Notes: a model not told the origin generated them from the sequence alone. A stretch of 64,000 bases of DNA from Planctomycetaceae bacterium (GCA_002709045.1 PAPJ01000024.1:1-64000), one strand, 5' to 3'; shown: positions 35,440-44,890, numbered from the stretch's first letter. Program-made: numbers and translations.

Positions 35440-36669
35440 ATGTCATTTATAAACAGCACCCGCATAACGACGCTGCTAATGGTCGCCACACTCGTTCTTG
35501 CACTGACATCCGTCCCATTTTCGGGACAAGTACTGGGGCAAGATCCGGATCTGGAGAAAGACCTTCCCCCTCAGGCAAAGCCTCGCATCACCAACAGTAT
35601 CGGCATGACGATGGCTACCATTGAGGCCGGAAATTTCCAGATGGGCGCTCCGGAATACGTTGTTCAAGTAGCACTTGATGGAAGTCGCTTTCGCACAGGT
35701 CAGATATTTATGGTCGACGATGCTACCGGAAACAGCGCGCGGTTTGAACTTGTAGACGCCGATAGAAAAGCCACCGCTCGACTTTATTCACCTGTACCAT
35801 TCAGCAGTGGGCGGGCAACGAATACTCCTTCCAGTCCCGAGCAAATTGCAAGCAATATCGCGGCCGCCATTAACGCTCAGACAGATGCGGGGAAACTAGA
35901 TATTACTGTAAATGTCGAGGGCGCTTTTTTAAACTTCGTAGGTATCGGGCTTTTCAGTGCAGGTCGAATTAACACAGATAACGACAATCGTGTCATCGTT
36001 CGCAAGCCAGACCCGTATGCCAACAATGATGAACGCCCTCAGCATAGCGTTGAGCTTACAAACACATTTAACATCGGAGTTACTGAAATCACTCAGTCTC
36101 AGTGGGAAACGATTATGGGTAACAATCCCAGTTCGGAAAAGAATCCGCACATGCCGGTTAACAATATCTCACATGAAGATGCTAAAGCATTTTGTGCCAA
36201 ACTATCAGCCTTACCTGAAGAAACTTCCGCCGGGCGTTCATACCGCCTGCCAACGGAAGCCGAGTGGGAATACGTTTGTCGAGCTGGAACGCGAACCGCA
36301 TACAACTACGGCGAGTCCTTTGATAACACCGAACAGGATCTAGGACAGGTACTAAACGAGTATGCCTGGTTCAAAGCAAATGCCACGACCCTTCAGGTCG
36401 TCGCCGGCAAGAAACCAAATCAGTGGGGACTGTACGACCTTTACGGCAATGTGGCTGAATGGTGCGAGGATACTTATCAGGCCAATTACTACGGGGATAA
36501 CCCACCGTCACAAAATCCCAAAGGGCCGACTACAGGAAATATTCGTGTGCTGCGTGGTGGAAGCTATATGTCTCAGCCATCTTCATGCCGTTCAACCTAT
36601 CGAGGTAGTGCCGGTCAACAGGTCCATAGTCGACAAAATGGATTCCGGGTTGTATGCATTCAAAAGTAA
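35440..36669 (+). CDS. Exported FGE-sulfatase (SUMF1)-like protein with an inserted domain
   Basis: A 409-residue protein with a signal peptide (residues 1-33). The SUMF1/FGE fold starts at NSIGMTMATIEAGNFQMGAPE (52-72) and resumes at RPQHSVELTNTFNIG (199-213), continuing through YRLPTEAEWEYVCRAGT, WGLYDLYGNVAEWCED and LRGGSYM to GFRVV at the end. Between the first strand and the rest, about residues 73-195, is an insertion with its own pattern: FELVDAD..., then IASNIAAAINAQ...LDITVNVEG. This is a small beta domain seen as a repeat in large surface proteins. In true aerobic FGE two Cys lie in GGSYMCxxxxC; here they are Ser378 and Cys383, so one catalytic Cys is lost. It is therefore probably not the sulfatase activator but an exported protein using the fold for binding. 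Confidence 0.87.
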   Translation: MSFINSTRITTLLMVATLVLALTSVPFSGQVLGQDPDLEKDLPPQAKPRITNSIGMTMATIEAGNFQMGAPEYVVQVALDGSRFRTGQIFMVDDATGNSARFELVDADRKATARLYSPVPFSSGRATNTPSSPEQIASNIAAAINAQTDAGKLDITVNVEGAFLNFVGIGLFSAGRINTDNDNRVIVRKPDPYANNDERPQHSVELTNTFNIGVTEITQSQWETIMGNNPSSEKNPHMPVNNISHEDAKAFCAKLSALPEETSAGRSYRLPTEAEWEYVCRAGTRTAYNYGESFDNTEQDLGQVLNEYAWFKANATTLQVVAGKKPNQWGLYDLYGNVAEWCEDTYQANYYGDNPPSQNPKGPTTGNIRVLRGGSYMSQPSSCRSTYRGSAGQQVHSRQNGFRVVCIQK

Positions 36670-36685
36670 CCTGACTCTGCATCGT

Positions 36686-37264
36686 CTACTTTCGACAACT
36701 GTAAAAAATCGCCGGCGGGATATTACGCCAAACTACGGGACTGATCGTGACTTTTGAAAAAGTCTCTTTCAGTCGACTTCGGAATCGACGAGCGTTTTGT
36801 AGAGGTAGTCCATGGAGATAGGCAAAAGTAATAAACTGCCCGCCTTTGGCCAAAACACGCAAGGTAGCACTAAGCAGTTCTTCTTGTAGTGACTCCGGAA
36901 ATGCTGTCCAAGGTAAGCCACTGATAATTCCATCAACCCAATCAATGCCCTGACGGTCACAAATCTGACGAATATCACCCACCGACTCATTAAATACCTG
37001 CAATTCAGGCAACCTGTCATTGAGGACCGGAATAAAACTTTCGTTCAGTTCAACGGCAAATAAATTTTGATGGTCACCAACTCGCTGCAACAGATATTTT
37101 GAAATAGCACCCGTGCCGGGACCATATTCAACAACGTTTTTGAGCGTATCCCAGTTAAGCTGATCCAGCATTGCAGTGGCCAGATAACGTGAACTAGGCA
37201 CCACTGCCCCCACCTTATTGGGGGCTTTAAGAAATTCGTGAAAAATCGTACGAGCCCTGACCAT
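36686..37264 (-). CDS. PmtA-like class I SAM methyltransferase (probable phospholipid N-methyltransferase)
   Basis: A 192-residue SAM-dependent methyltransferase. The N-terminal segment FLKAPNKVGAVVPSSRYLA is characteristic of PmtA-like phospholipid N-methyltransferases and of the rRNA-dimethylase fold. Motif I is VVEYGPGTGAISKYLL (residues 44-59), and the catalytic loop is ISGLPWTAFP. In bacteria PmtA methylates phosphatidylethanolamine towards phosphatidylcholine; no other lipid enzyme except the nearby desaturase supports that here. It is short but complete. It converges with the FGE-like gene (16 bp) and diverges from the DUF1501 gene. Confidence 0.8.
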   Translation of the reverse strand: MVRARTIFHEFLKAPNKVGAVVPSSRYLATAMLDQLNWDTLKNVVEYGPGTGAISKYLLQRVGDHQNLFAVELNESFIPVLNDRLPELQVFNESVGDIRQICDRQGIDWVDGIISGLPWTAFPESLQEELLSATLRVLAKGGQFITFAYLHGLPLQNARRFRSRLKETFSKVTISPVVWRNIPPAIFYSCRK

Positions 37265-37442
37265 CAGCGTATTCTATAGCGGTTTTAAGCAAAACAACAG
37301 TACCATCGGTTGCCTGTCAGTCAGTGTTTATTAACGCCGGTCTTGCCATTCGACACCGATGTTTCATAATATATAGACAGTGAAATAACCGATAATATCA
37401 GTGGGTGTGTTCATCGCTAAAGTACATAGCAGGAAATAAGAA

Positions 37443-38813
37443 ATGTTAACGATTTATGGAAAATCAACCGGTGGTCGTGGTTACTGTGACGGCATGGGTC
37501 GACGTAACTTCCTCAAAATTGGTGGGATGGCGATGGGCGGCCTCTCAATGGCCAATATGTACGATGCCGACCTGCAAGCCAAGACCGGTTCAAATCATCG
37601 AGCGATTATTAATATTTACATGCCCGGTGGCCCTTCTCACATCGACCTTTGGGATCTGAAACCAGATGCACCTTCAGAAATTCGAGGTGAGTTTCGCCCG
37701 ATCAAAACAAATGTCCCCGGCATCGAAATCTGCGAGTTATTTCCAAAGATGGCTCAGATGATGGACAAGTTCATTCCGATTCGTTCAATCAGCGATGCCG
37801 ACGGGCGTCACGATGCTTATCAATGCATGACCGGATGGAAGTTTGGCGAACGAACACCTCGTGAAGGCCGGCCAAACTGGGGTTCCTGGGTTTCTCATCT
37901 GCAGGGTAACGTCAACAATGCCGTACCGGCCAACGTTTCATTGATGTATCCTACCGGTGAAGGAAGATGGGGGCAAACTCAGAAGGGTGGCATTTTGGGC
38001 GTGAAACACTCGCCATTTGGTCTGGTTGAAAAAGACCCTCTGAAAGACCCAAGTAATATGGTTCTGCAGGGAATCACACTTGAACGACTTAACGATCGCG
38101 AAACTCTTCGCTCAGCCTTCGATACATTCCAACGTGATGTGGATAATACAGGTATTGCCGATGGAATGGATGTCTACCACCAACAGGCTCTGGGAATTCT
38201 CACCACCAGTAAACTGGTTGATGCTTTGGACTTAAGTAAAGAAGATCCCAAAACCCTCGCCCGTTACGGTGAAAACGATGCAACCTATCAGCGGGACGGG
38301 GCGCCGAAAATGATCCAGAACTTCTGTATTGCACGTCGTCTGGTAGAAGCCGGTGCACGAGTGGTTTCGCTTAACTACAGTCGCTGGGACTGGCACGGTG
38401 GTGATGGAATGAACTTCCCGCGTTCTCGGCAGGAATTCCCTAAGCTCGATCAAGGGCTTGCTGCGCTCGTAACAGATCTTCACGAACGCGGGCTGGATCG
38501 ATACGTTTCTGTCGTCGTCTGGGGTGAATTCGGTCGCACACCAAAAATCAATAAAAACAACAGTCGTGACCACTGGCCACGTGTCAGCTGCGCCATGCTT
38601 GCCGGTGGCGGCATGAAAGCCGGACAGGTAATTGGGGCAACGAACAAGTACGGTGAATATGCGACAGAACGTCCGGTGAAATTTCAGGAAGTCTTTTCCA
38701 CACTCTATAAAAATGTTGGTATCGATGCCGGCAAGATTCGTTTCTTCGATAAAACCGGAACTCCGCAATACATGGTGCATGAAGGTATTGAGCCAATCCG
38801 CGAACTCATCTAA
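37443..38813 (+). CDS. DUF1501 protein, Tat-type signal
   Basis: A 456-residue DUF1501 family member. The N-terminus is longer than in its paralogues; the twin-arginine motif is at R20-R21 (MGRRNFLKIGGMAMGG). Conserved blocks are IYMPGGPSHIDLWDLKPDAP, RSISDADGRHDAYQC, WGEFGRTPKI and SRDHWPRVSCAMLAGGG. A good Shine-Dalgarno (AGGAAATAAGAA) precedes the ATG. Unlike the copies at 16980 and 61565 it has no PSD partner gene; it is followed after 47 bp by the D-aminoacylase-like gene. The function is not established. Confidence 0.92.
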   Translation: MLTIYGKSTGGRGYCDGMGRRNFLKIGGMAMGGLSMANMYDADLQAKTGSNHRAIINIYMPGGPSHIDLWDLKPDAPSEIRGEFRPIKTNVPGIEICELFPKMAQMMDKFIPIRSISDADGRHDAYQCMTGWKFGERTPREGRPNWGSWVSHLQGNVNNAVPANVSLMYPTGEGRWGQTQKGGILGVKHSPFGLVEKDPLKDPSNMVLQGITLERLNDRETLRSAFDTFQRDVDNTGIADGMDVYHQQALGILTTSKLVDALDLSKEDPKTLARYGENDATYQRDGAPKMIQNFCIARRLVEAGARVVSLNYSRWDWHGGDGMNFPRSRQEFPKLDQGLAALVTDLHERGLDRYVSVVVWGEFGRTPKINKNNSRDHWPRVSCAMLAGGGMKAGQVIGATNKYGEYATERPVKFQEVFSTLYKNVGIDAGKIRFFDKTGTPQYMVHEGIEPIRELI

Positions 38814-38860
38814 CTTTCTCTGTATATCAATAACTCACGCGAACCTAACAGGGTAAGGCG

Positions 38861-40420
38861 ATGGACTGGATCATTCGCAACGGTACCGTAATTGACGGTA
38901 CCGGTGCAACTAGGAGACGCGCTGACGTTGCCATCAAAGATGGTCTAATCACTTCAATTGGTGATCTTTCATCGATCACAGCCGTGAATCAAATTGATGC
39001 CTCGGCGAAAATAGTCTGTCCGGGATTCATCGACGTCCATAACCACAGTGATGGCTGGCTTTTGCGCGATGGCCACCAAACCTATAAAACCCAACAGGGA
39101 TTCACTACCGAAATTATCATGTCTGATGGGATCTCTTATGCTCCTGTAAGTAGCGAAACATGGCGCGATTGGATCTATTATCTGCGTGGTTTAAACGGGC
39201 TGCGTATGCAGGATTACAGCGGCTGGGAAACTCTGGACCAATACCTGAATACGTTGACAGGACGCAGTGTGCAAAACTTTGCCGCACAGATTCCCTATGC
39301 GAATCTAAGAACACTTGTTCACAACTTCAGTCGCGGACCACTGGACGACTCACAGGTTATCCGCATGCAGCAACTGGTTACTGAATGCCTAGACGCAGGT
39401 GCCGTAGCACTCTCCACCGGACTTGACTACATCGCACAATGCCACAGCCCCACTAGTGAACTCACTAAAGCCTGCCTACCGATGGCAGGACAAAATAAAC
39501 CCTATGTCACACATATACGCTATAAACTAGGCCTACTGGAGGGTATTAATGAAGCCATTGAGATCGGTCGAAAAGCCAACGTCCCGGTTCATATCTCACA
39601 CCTAAAGTGTCAACCGCCTTACCACCCGGAACAGGTTTTTGAAATAATAGAAAATGCCTGTGAGCAGGGTATCCCAACCACCTTTGATGTCTATCCGTAT
39701 CAACCAGGCAGCACCATGCTGAATTATCTTTTGCCTTATGAAGTCTGGGAGGATGGTCCGCTCGCGGCTACAGGTAAACTGGCAACAGATCATCTTCGTC
39801 GTAAAACTGAACACTCCTTTGATTCCTATCGCCTTGATCTTGAACATGTGCTGATGGCATGGTCACCAACGAACGATCACAGGAGTGACTGGGGGAAAAC
39901 GCTTCAACAAATCGTAAACGAAAGTGGCAAAGAATCATCACGCTCCCTAACAGACCTGCTACTCGATGAACAACTGGCAGTACTTTGTGTGATGGATGAA
40001 GGAGACGACAAACTCGTCGAACCTTTTGTCGCGCATCCACGTTGTATGATGGGAACCGATGCCATCTACCAGCCTGAGGGAAAAGTACATCCGCGTGCCT
40101 ACGGGAGTGCAGGGCGTTGGCTGGGAAGTTTCGTGCGAGACAAAAAACTCTTTTCACTGGAAGAAGCCATTCGAAAAATGACTTCTCTCAGTGCAGACAC
40201 CTTCGGACTGGAAGGTCGCGGTCGACTGACTGAAAAGGCTTTCGCCGATATTGTTGTCTTTGATGAAGACGTGATTAATGACAATGCTGGTTTTGGTGAT
40301 CCTATTCATCATTGCAGTGGTATTGAACACGTACTTATTAACGGAACACCAGTGGTCAAAAACGGAGTGACTTTGAACTTCGACGCATCGGATTCACGAA
40401 TCCCCGGACATCGCCTGTAA
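38861..40420 (+). CDS. N-acyl-D-amino-acid deacylase family amidohydrolase
   Basis: A 519-residue amidohydrolase-superfamily enzyme resembling D-aminoacylase. It begins with the small beta domain (WIIRNGTVIDGTGA), followed by the metal motif PGFIDVHNH (His60 and His62). Further family segments are ALSTGLDY, the His-containing VPVHISHLK, TFDVYPYQPGSTML, MGTDAIYQP (metal Asp) and the C-terminal return to the beta domain (ADIVVFDED). These enzymes remove N-acyl groups from D-amino acids or act on related amides. No signal peptide, so cytosolic. It is flanked by a DUF1501 gene and the FmdB-like gene on the same strand, with short gaps. Confidence 0.9.
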   Translation: MDWIIRNGTVIDGTGATRRRADVAIKDGLITSIGDLSSITAVNQIDASAKIVCPGFIDVHNHSDGWLLRDGHQTYKTQQGFTTEIIMSDGISYAPVSSETWRDWIYYLRGLNGLRMQDYSGWETLDQYLNTLTGRSVQNFAAQIPYANLRTLVHNFSRGPLDDSQVIRMQQLVTECLDAGAVALSTGLDYIAQCHSPTSELTKACLPMAGQNKPYVTHIRYKLGLLEGINEAIEIGRKANVPVHISHLKCQPPYHPEQVFEIIENACEQGIPTTFDVYPYQPGSTMLNYLLPYEVWEDGPLAATGKLATDHLRRKTEHSFDSYRLDLEHVLMAWSPTNDHRSDWGKTLQQIVNESGKESSRSLTDLLLDEQLAVLCVMDEGDDKLVEPFVAHPRCMMGTDAIYQPEGKVHPRAYGSAGRWLGSFVRDKKLFSLEEAIRKMTSLSADTFGLEGRGRLTEKAFADIVVFDEDVINDNAGFGDPIHHCSGIEHVLINGTPVVKNGVTLNFDASDSRIPGHRL

Positions 40421-40441
40421 GACGGACAAACGGTCAATTTC

Positions 40442-40735
40442 ATGCCAACCTACATTTACGAAGTAATGGATAACGGGAAGCCCACTGGTGAGCAATTCGA
40501 AGTCGTTCAGCCGATGTCCGACTTACCTCTGGAAAAACACCCGGAATCAGGTAAACCTGTGCGTCGTGTAATTCTTCCTCCGAATATTGGCGGCCGATTT
40601 TCAGAGGGGGCGATGAATCGCTCCATGGCCAATGATGGCAAACTCGATAAGTTGGGCTTTACCAAATATGTCAAAAGCGGCGATGGAACCTATGAGAAGG
40701 CCTTTGGTAGTGGCCCCAAAAACATAAAAAAATAA
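40442..40735 (+). CDS. FmdB-like small protein lacking the zinc-ribbon cysteines
   Basis: A 97-residue protein. The start MPTYIYEV, the FEVVQPMSDLPLEKHPESGKPVRRVI block and its length recall the FmdB/CxxC regulatory family, whose core reads PTYEYxCxxCG ... xMxDxPLxxCPxCGxPVRRV. All four zinc Cys are replaced here (for example HPESG for CPxCG), and the protein has no Cys at all. It cannot form the zinc ribbon. The function is unknown; the C-terminal part is basic and Gly-rich. It follows the D-aminoacylase-like gene by 21 bp. Confidence 0.78.
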   Translation: MPTYIYEVMDNGKPTGEQFEVVQPMSDLPLEKHPESGKPVRRVILPPNIGGRFSEGAMNRSMANDGKLDKLGFTKYVKSGDGTYEKAFGSGPKNIKK

Positions 40736-40885
40736 CTTCTAAAAGCATTTATCCTTTCCGCAATTACCATTCTTTATTTCGGCGTTTTTTATGGCACAAC
40801 TACTAATCTTGAGTCCATCTCGTATAAAATAAGAGGTGCTTATCAAACCTTTTAACTCTCATTCATTTTTGACAGAGATCTAATT

Positions 40886-41800
40886 ATGCGTCTTTTCAAC
40901 AAATCACTTGCCGTACTGGCTACTGCCACACTGGTTATTACATCGTTCAGCACTGCTTTCGCTGATGATGACCACTACAAGGGTTGGACTCGTAGCTTCG
41001 AAGAAGCGAAGGAACTGGCCGCAAAAGAAGGCAAAGCTATCCTGATGGAATTCACCGGTTCGGACTGGTGCCCCCCCTGTAAAGCTCTTCATAAGAATGT
41101 CTTGAGTCAGGAAGTATTCCAGACCGTTAAAGAAGACTACATTCTTCTTGTTCTCGATAATCCTCGTGACAAATCGCTCGTCACTCCTGCTGAACAGCAA
41201 CAATACAAGCAGCTATCTACAAAGTTTCAAGTCCGGGGTGTACCCTCTGTTTTTCTGGCAGATGCAGAAGGCCGTCCATTCCATTTCCAGTCCGGCTACG
41301 GCGGTCAAAAGGCAGACCAATGGGTTGCTGATATTCGTGCCAAGAAAGAAACACTTGAAAAACGAGATGCTGCTTTTGCGAGAGCAGAAGCTGCCGAAGG
41401 GGTTGAAAAGGCAAAGGCTCTGGATGAATTTATCAGCACGATAAACCCACAGGTTGCCGCAAACTTCTATAAGGATTCCGTCGATTTAATTGATCAACTG
41501 GATACCGAAGGGGTCACATCCACCAAACGCTGGACCAGTTTCGAAACCAAGTTTAACGAACTTGCTGCTGGCAATCTGGATGCCGAAAAGCTAGCCGCTG
41601 AACTTAACAAGTTACTCGAGCAAACCGAGCCAAATCCTGAAAAAGCACAGGAACTAATCTTTAAGGTATCAGCAGGTATCTTTCAAAAGGGTAATAAGCC
41701 TGTTGCTAAAGTCATGTTAACTGCGGCCCAGAAGCTTGCTCCGGAATCTTCCACCGGCAAGCGAATTCCTCAAATCCTTGACCAGTTCTTCAAGAACTAG
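40886..41800 (+). CDS. Exported thioredoxin family protein
   Basis: A 304-residue protein. The signal peptide is residues 1-26 (ending AFADD). A thioredoxin-like domain follows (about 30-140) with the active site W-C62-P-P-C65 and the cis-Pro segment VRGVPSVFLADAEG. The C-terminal half (about 145-304) is a helical, charged domain of no family I can name. It would act as a disulfide reductase or isomerase in the periplasm. A perfect terminator follows the gene. The CxxC site is encoded across a 7-C run. Confidence 0.92.
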   Translation: MRLFNKSLAVLATATLVITSFSTAFADDDHYKGWTRSFEEAKELAAKEGKAILMEFTGSDWCPPCKALHKNVLSQEVFQTVKEDYILLVLDNPRDKSLVTPAEQQQYKQLSTKFQVRGVPSVFLADAEGRPFHFQSGYGGQKADQWVADIRAKKETLEKRDAAFARAEAAEGVEKAKALDEFISTINPQVAANFYKDSVDLIDQLDTEGVTSTKRWTSFETKFNELAAGNLDAEKLAAELNKLLEQTEPNPEKAQELIFKVSAGIFQKGNKPVAKVMLTAAQKLAPESSTGKRIPQILDQFFKN

Positions 41801-41816
41801 TTCATTGGTAATAACC

Positions 41817-41853
41817 AAAAGAGCTGGAGTGTTAAAACTCCAGCTCTTTTTTT
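41817..41853 (+). terminator. Strong rho-independent terminator after the thioredoxin gene
   Basis: A 14-bp perfect stem (41817-41830 with 41837-41850; GAGCTGGAGT...ACTCCAGCTC at its core) with a 6-nt loop and a T7 tail. The left side has four A, so it may also serve the convergent DUF1501 gene that ends at 41879. Confidence 0.9.
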
Positions 41854-41878
41854 GTATTTCAATCCGAATAATGAGATA

Positions 41879-43213
41879 TCAGCCGGTATAAAGCTTCTCC
41901 ATCACCTTACCGTTATTCAAATGTAACGGACGATTCTCACGATCGCGAATAATCGTCGCCGGATCGACTCCTAACGTGGAATAAATCGTTGCCCCGATAT
42001 CATTCGGGTGATAAGGCGTCGTTTCAGGATGCCCGGCATGTCTGTCCGACTTGCCAATGACCTGTCCACCTCGAACACCACCTCCAATAAAGATTCCGCT
42101 ATAGCCTGATGCCCAGTGGTCCCGTCCCGGATTCTTATTGATATTGGGCGTTCGTCCAAACTCTCCAACAACCACAATCAGTACATCTTGTAGCATATTT
42201 CTATTTTCCAGATCATCCATCAGTGCCGAGACACCATGATCAATACCGGGTAACAGCTTATTTTTGAGTCGCGGGAAATTATCCGAATGTGTGTCCCAAG
42301 ACTGAACAATTCCCATATTACATTGAACGTACGGAACTCCATGTTCGACGAGGCGACGTGCCAGGATTAAGGTCTGTCCATATTCGCTACGACCGTACTT
42401 GTCCCGCAATTCTTCACTTTCAGCCCGAATATCAAAGGCCGTGGCAATGTTCGGCGAGGTAAGTAGATTCAAAGCCTCTTCCTGCTGACTGGTAAACTGA
42501 ATACCCTTGGCAAAACGATCAAGACTTCGCTGCTGATCATTCATTCGCTTAAGAAAGTCAACCCGGTTCGTTAATCGACTGGTTGTGATACCATCCATCA
42601 TTTGAATACCGTGAACCTTAAAGTCTTTCCCATTAGGGTCTGAGTTTACTTGCCACGGGTCGTATTTGGGACCTAGGAAACCGGCATGTTGTCCTGGCCA
42701 CGTCAAAGGACCTTCAATCAGCGGACGCGGCAGAGTAACCTGACAGGGCATCCCGTTAGTGGTCGGATTAATCAGCTTGACGCCACCACCGAAACTGGGA
42801 CGATCCAGTCGGGACAGTTCCTTATCCTCATTAGCATTACCACGAAAAACCTGAGGTTCCCCGGTGAGTGTATTGTGAGTACCTGATAAGTGACGATTGT
42901 CACCATGAGAAAACGAACGGACAACCGCGATTTTATCAGTGCGTTTGGCGAGCTTAGGCAAATGCTCGCCAAACAGCACACCCGGAATCTTTGTTTGAAT
43001 AGTTTTAAATTCACCGCGAATATGATCCGGGGCATCCGGCTTGGGATCAAACGTTTCTAATTGACTTCCCCCGCCGGTTTGAAATACCAAAATAACCGAC
43101 TTTCCATTTCGTCGATTCTCAGCAGCCTCTAACAATGAGGGTAGCGTCAAACCGAGAAAGCTTGAACAGCCAACCTGTAACAGATCTCGACGATCAATAC
43201 GATTCAAGGACAC
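41879..43213 (-). CDS. DUF1501 protein, Tat-type signal
   Basis: A 444-residue DUF1501 protein with the twin-arginine motif near residue 8 (DRRDLLQVGCSSFLGL). Family blocks include FQTGGGSQLETFDPKPDAPDH, RSFSHGDNRHLSGTHNT, VGEFGRTPNI and GRDHWASGYSGIFIGGG. It is monocistronic, convergent with the thioredoxin gene and divergent from the sialate esterase gene. It is more like the 37443 copy than the PSD-linked copies (it shares the PDAPDHIRGEF and NINKN segments), but no PSD gene is next to it. Confidence 0.92.
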   Translation of the reverse strand: MSLNRIDRRDLLQVGCSSFLGLTLPSLLEAAENRRNGKSVILVFQTGGGSQLETFDPKPDAPDHIRGEFKTIQTKIPGVLFGEHLPKLAKRTDKIAVVRSFSHGDNRHLSGTHNTLTGEPQVFRGNANEDKELSRLDRPSFGGGVKLINPTTNGMPCQVTLPRPLIEGPLTWPGQHAGFLGPKYDPWQVNSDPNGKDFKVHGIQMMDGITTSRLTNRVDFLKRMNDQQRSLDRFAKGIQFTSQQEEALNLLTSPNIATAFDIRAESEELRDKYGRSEYGQTLILARRLVEHGVPYVQCNMGIVQSWDTHSDNFPRLKNKLLPGIDHGVSALMDDLENRNMLQDVLIVVVGEFGRTPNINKNPGRDHWASGYSGIFIGGGVRGGQVIGKSDRHAGHPETTPYHPNDIGATIYSTLGVDPATIIRDRENRPLHLNNGKVMEKLYTG

Positions 43214-43384
43214 TGGTATTCTCTTTTCTTAACACAAGGTTTCAGTAACTCTATTATGTCACAACAAGGGATTGGATGACAATTACAATTTACCCCCTCT
43301 GCGCTATTACTAGTTTTCGGTGCCTAATCAAGCTAAAATCTACTATCACTAACCTATTTTCTTCACATGCTTAGGAATGTAGCT

Positions 43385-44797
43385 ATGAAACCCACGCACC
43401 TTTTCGCATTCGCCGCACTTATTACGGCGAATTTACTCTCTACTATACAAGCTGAAGTAAAACTGCCGTCAATTCTTGGAAGCCACATGGTTGTTCAGCG
43501 GAATGCGCCCATCACGCTATGGGGATGGGACAACGGTGGTCAAAAAGTAACGGTTTCACTAGGTACCGACTCAGCCTCCTCAAAAGTCGATGATCAGGGA
43601 TTCTGGAGTGTTGAGCTGAAAGCTTTAAATGCTGGTGGTCCGCACAAAATCGAGATCGAAGGGTCTAGTAAAGTCACTCTGGAAGACGTTCTGGTTGGTG
43701 AAGTATGGTTATGTTCGGGTCAGTCAAATATGGAGTGGACCGTGAGTCGGTCTCTAAATCCTCAACAAGAGGCTGAGAACGGCAATCATCCGCAAATTCG
43801 CCATATCAAATTCCCTCATCGCCCAAGCGCCAAACCCGAGGACGATATCCCGTCGGACGGCTGGAAACCCGCCACCTCTGCCACTGTTCCTAATTTTACT
43901 GCGGTCGGCTATTTCTTCGGACGTAAACTTCAGGCCGAATTGGATGTACCCATCGGCCTGATCGGTTCGAACTGGGGAGGTACTCGTATTGAACCCTGGA
44001 TACCTCCAACAGGATTCAAATCCGTCGCCAAACTGAAAAACATCTCAGATAATCTGGATGATTTTCCGGTCGTCAACGAACAGGGACGTGTCAACCATCA
44101 GACACCACTGGCACTTTACAACGGTATGATTCATAACTTTCGCCATTTGAACTTTCGCGGAGCGATCTGGTATCAGGGGGAATCCAATCGGGGTGATGGC
44201 ATGCTATACATGGAAAAGATGAAAGCGTTGATAACCGGCTGGCGTCAGGTATTCGATAACAAGGATATGCCTTTCTACTTCGTTCAGCTCGCTCCATTTA
44301 CTTACGGTGGAAGTGAATTAGCACTACCTGAAATATGGGAAGCACAGACGGCAACACTCGCCCTGCCTAACACGGGCATGGCCGTCACGACCGACATTAG
44401 TAACCTACGCGACATCCATCCAAAAAACAAACAGGATGTCGGGAAACGTCTGGCTCTATGGGCACTGGCCAAAACATACGGCAAGCAGGATTTGGTTTAC
44501 TCTGGGCCGCTATACAAGAGCCATAAAGTAAAGGGGGCAAGTATTGAAGTTCATTTCGATCATGCTTACGGCCAACTTGCATCAAGCGATGGCAAACCAC
44601 TTACTCATTTTCAGCTTGCGGGAGAAGATGGTGAATTCATGCCGGCTGTGGCAAAAATAGACGGTGGTAAACTCATTGTCACGTCTGATGCTGTGGCCAA
44701 ACCGGTGAATCTCCGATTCGGCTGGCACCAACTAGCTGAGCCAAATCTGGTGAACAAGAGTGGGTTGCCGGCATCTCCTTTCCGTACCGACAGGTAA
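43385..44797 (+). CDS. Sialate O-acetylesterase family protein, exported
   Basis: 470 residues from the Met at 43385; an in-frame ATG at 43367 lacks a Shine-Dalgarno, whereas AGGA precedes the chosen one. The signal peptide is about residues 1-24. The SGNH-type esterase motif is VWLCSGQSNMEW (nucleophile Ser). Further blocks are FTAVGYFFGRKL, GLIGSNWGGTRIEPW, FRGAIWYQGESNRGD and the catalytic Asp/His region DIHPKNKQDVG. It removes O-acetyl groups from sialic acid or other acetylated polysaccharides. It fits the polysaccharide-scavenging set with the sulfatases. A perfect terminator follows. Confidence 0.93.
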   Translation: MKPTHLFAFAALITANLLSTIQAEVKLPSILGSHMVVQRNAPITLWGWDNGGQKVTVSLGTDSASSKVDDQGFWSVELKALNAGGPHKIEIEGSSKVTLEDVLVGEVWLCSGQSNMEWTVSRSLNPQQEAENGNHPQIRHIKFPHRPSAKPEDDIPSDGWKPATSATVPNFTAVGYFFGRKLQAELDVPIGLIGSNWGGTRIEPWIPPTGFKSVAKLKNISDNLDDFPVVNEQGRVNHQTPLALYNGMIHNFRHLNFRGAIWYQGESNRGDGMLYMEKMKALITGWRQVFDNKDMPFYFVQLAPFTYGGSELALPEIWEAQTATLALPNTGMAVTTDISNLRDIHPKNKQDVGKRLALWALAKTYGKQDLVYSGPLYKSHKVKGASIEVHFDHAYGQLASSDGKPLTHFQLAGEDGEFMPAVAKIDGGKLIVTSDAVAKPVNLRFGWHQLAEPNLVNKSGLPASPFRTDR

Positions 44798-44823
44798 AGG
44801 TGGACAGCAGGCAAAAATGAAAC

Positions 44824-44857
44824 AAAGCTCAGATTCCCACCGGAATCTGAGCTTTTC
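44824..44857 (+). terminator. Bidirectional terminator between convergent genes
   Basis: A 14-bp perfect inverted repeat (44824-44837 and 44842-44855; AAAGCTCAGATTCC arm) with a 4-nt loop and a short T tail, between the sialate esterase gene and the convergent membrane glycosyltransferase gene. Confidence 0.88.
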
Positions 44858-44890
44858 CTATTATGTAAGGTTGAAACAACAGAGCGAAGT

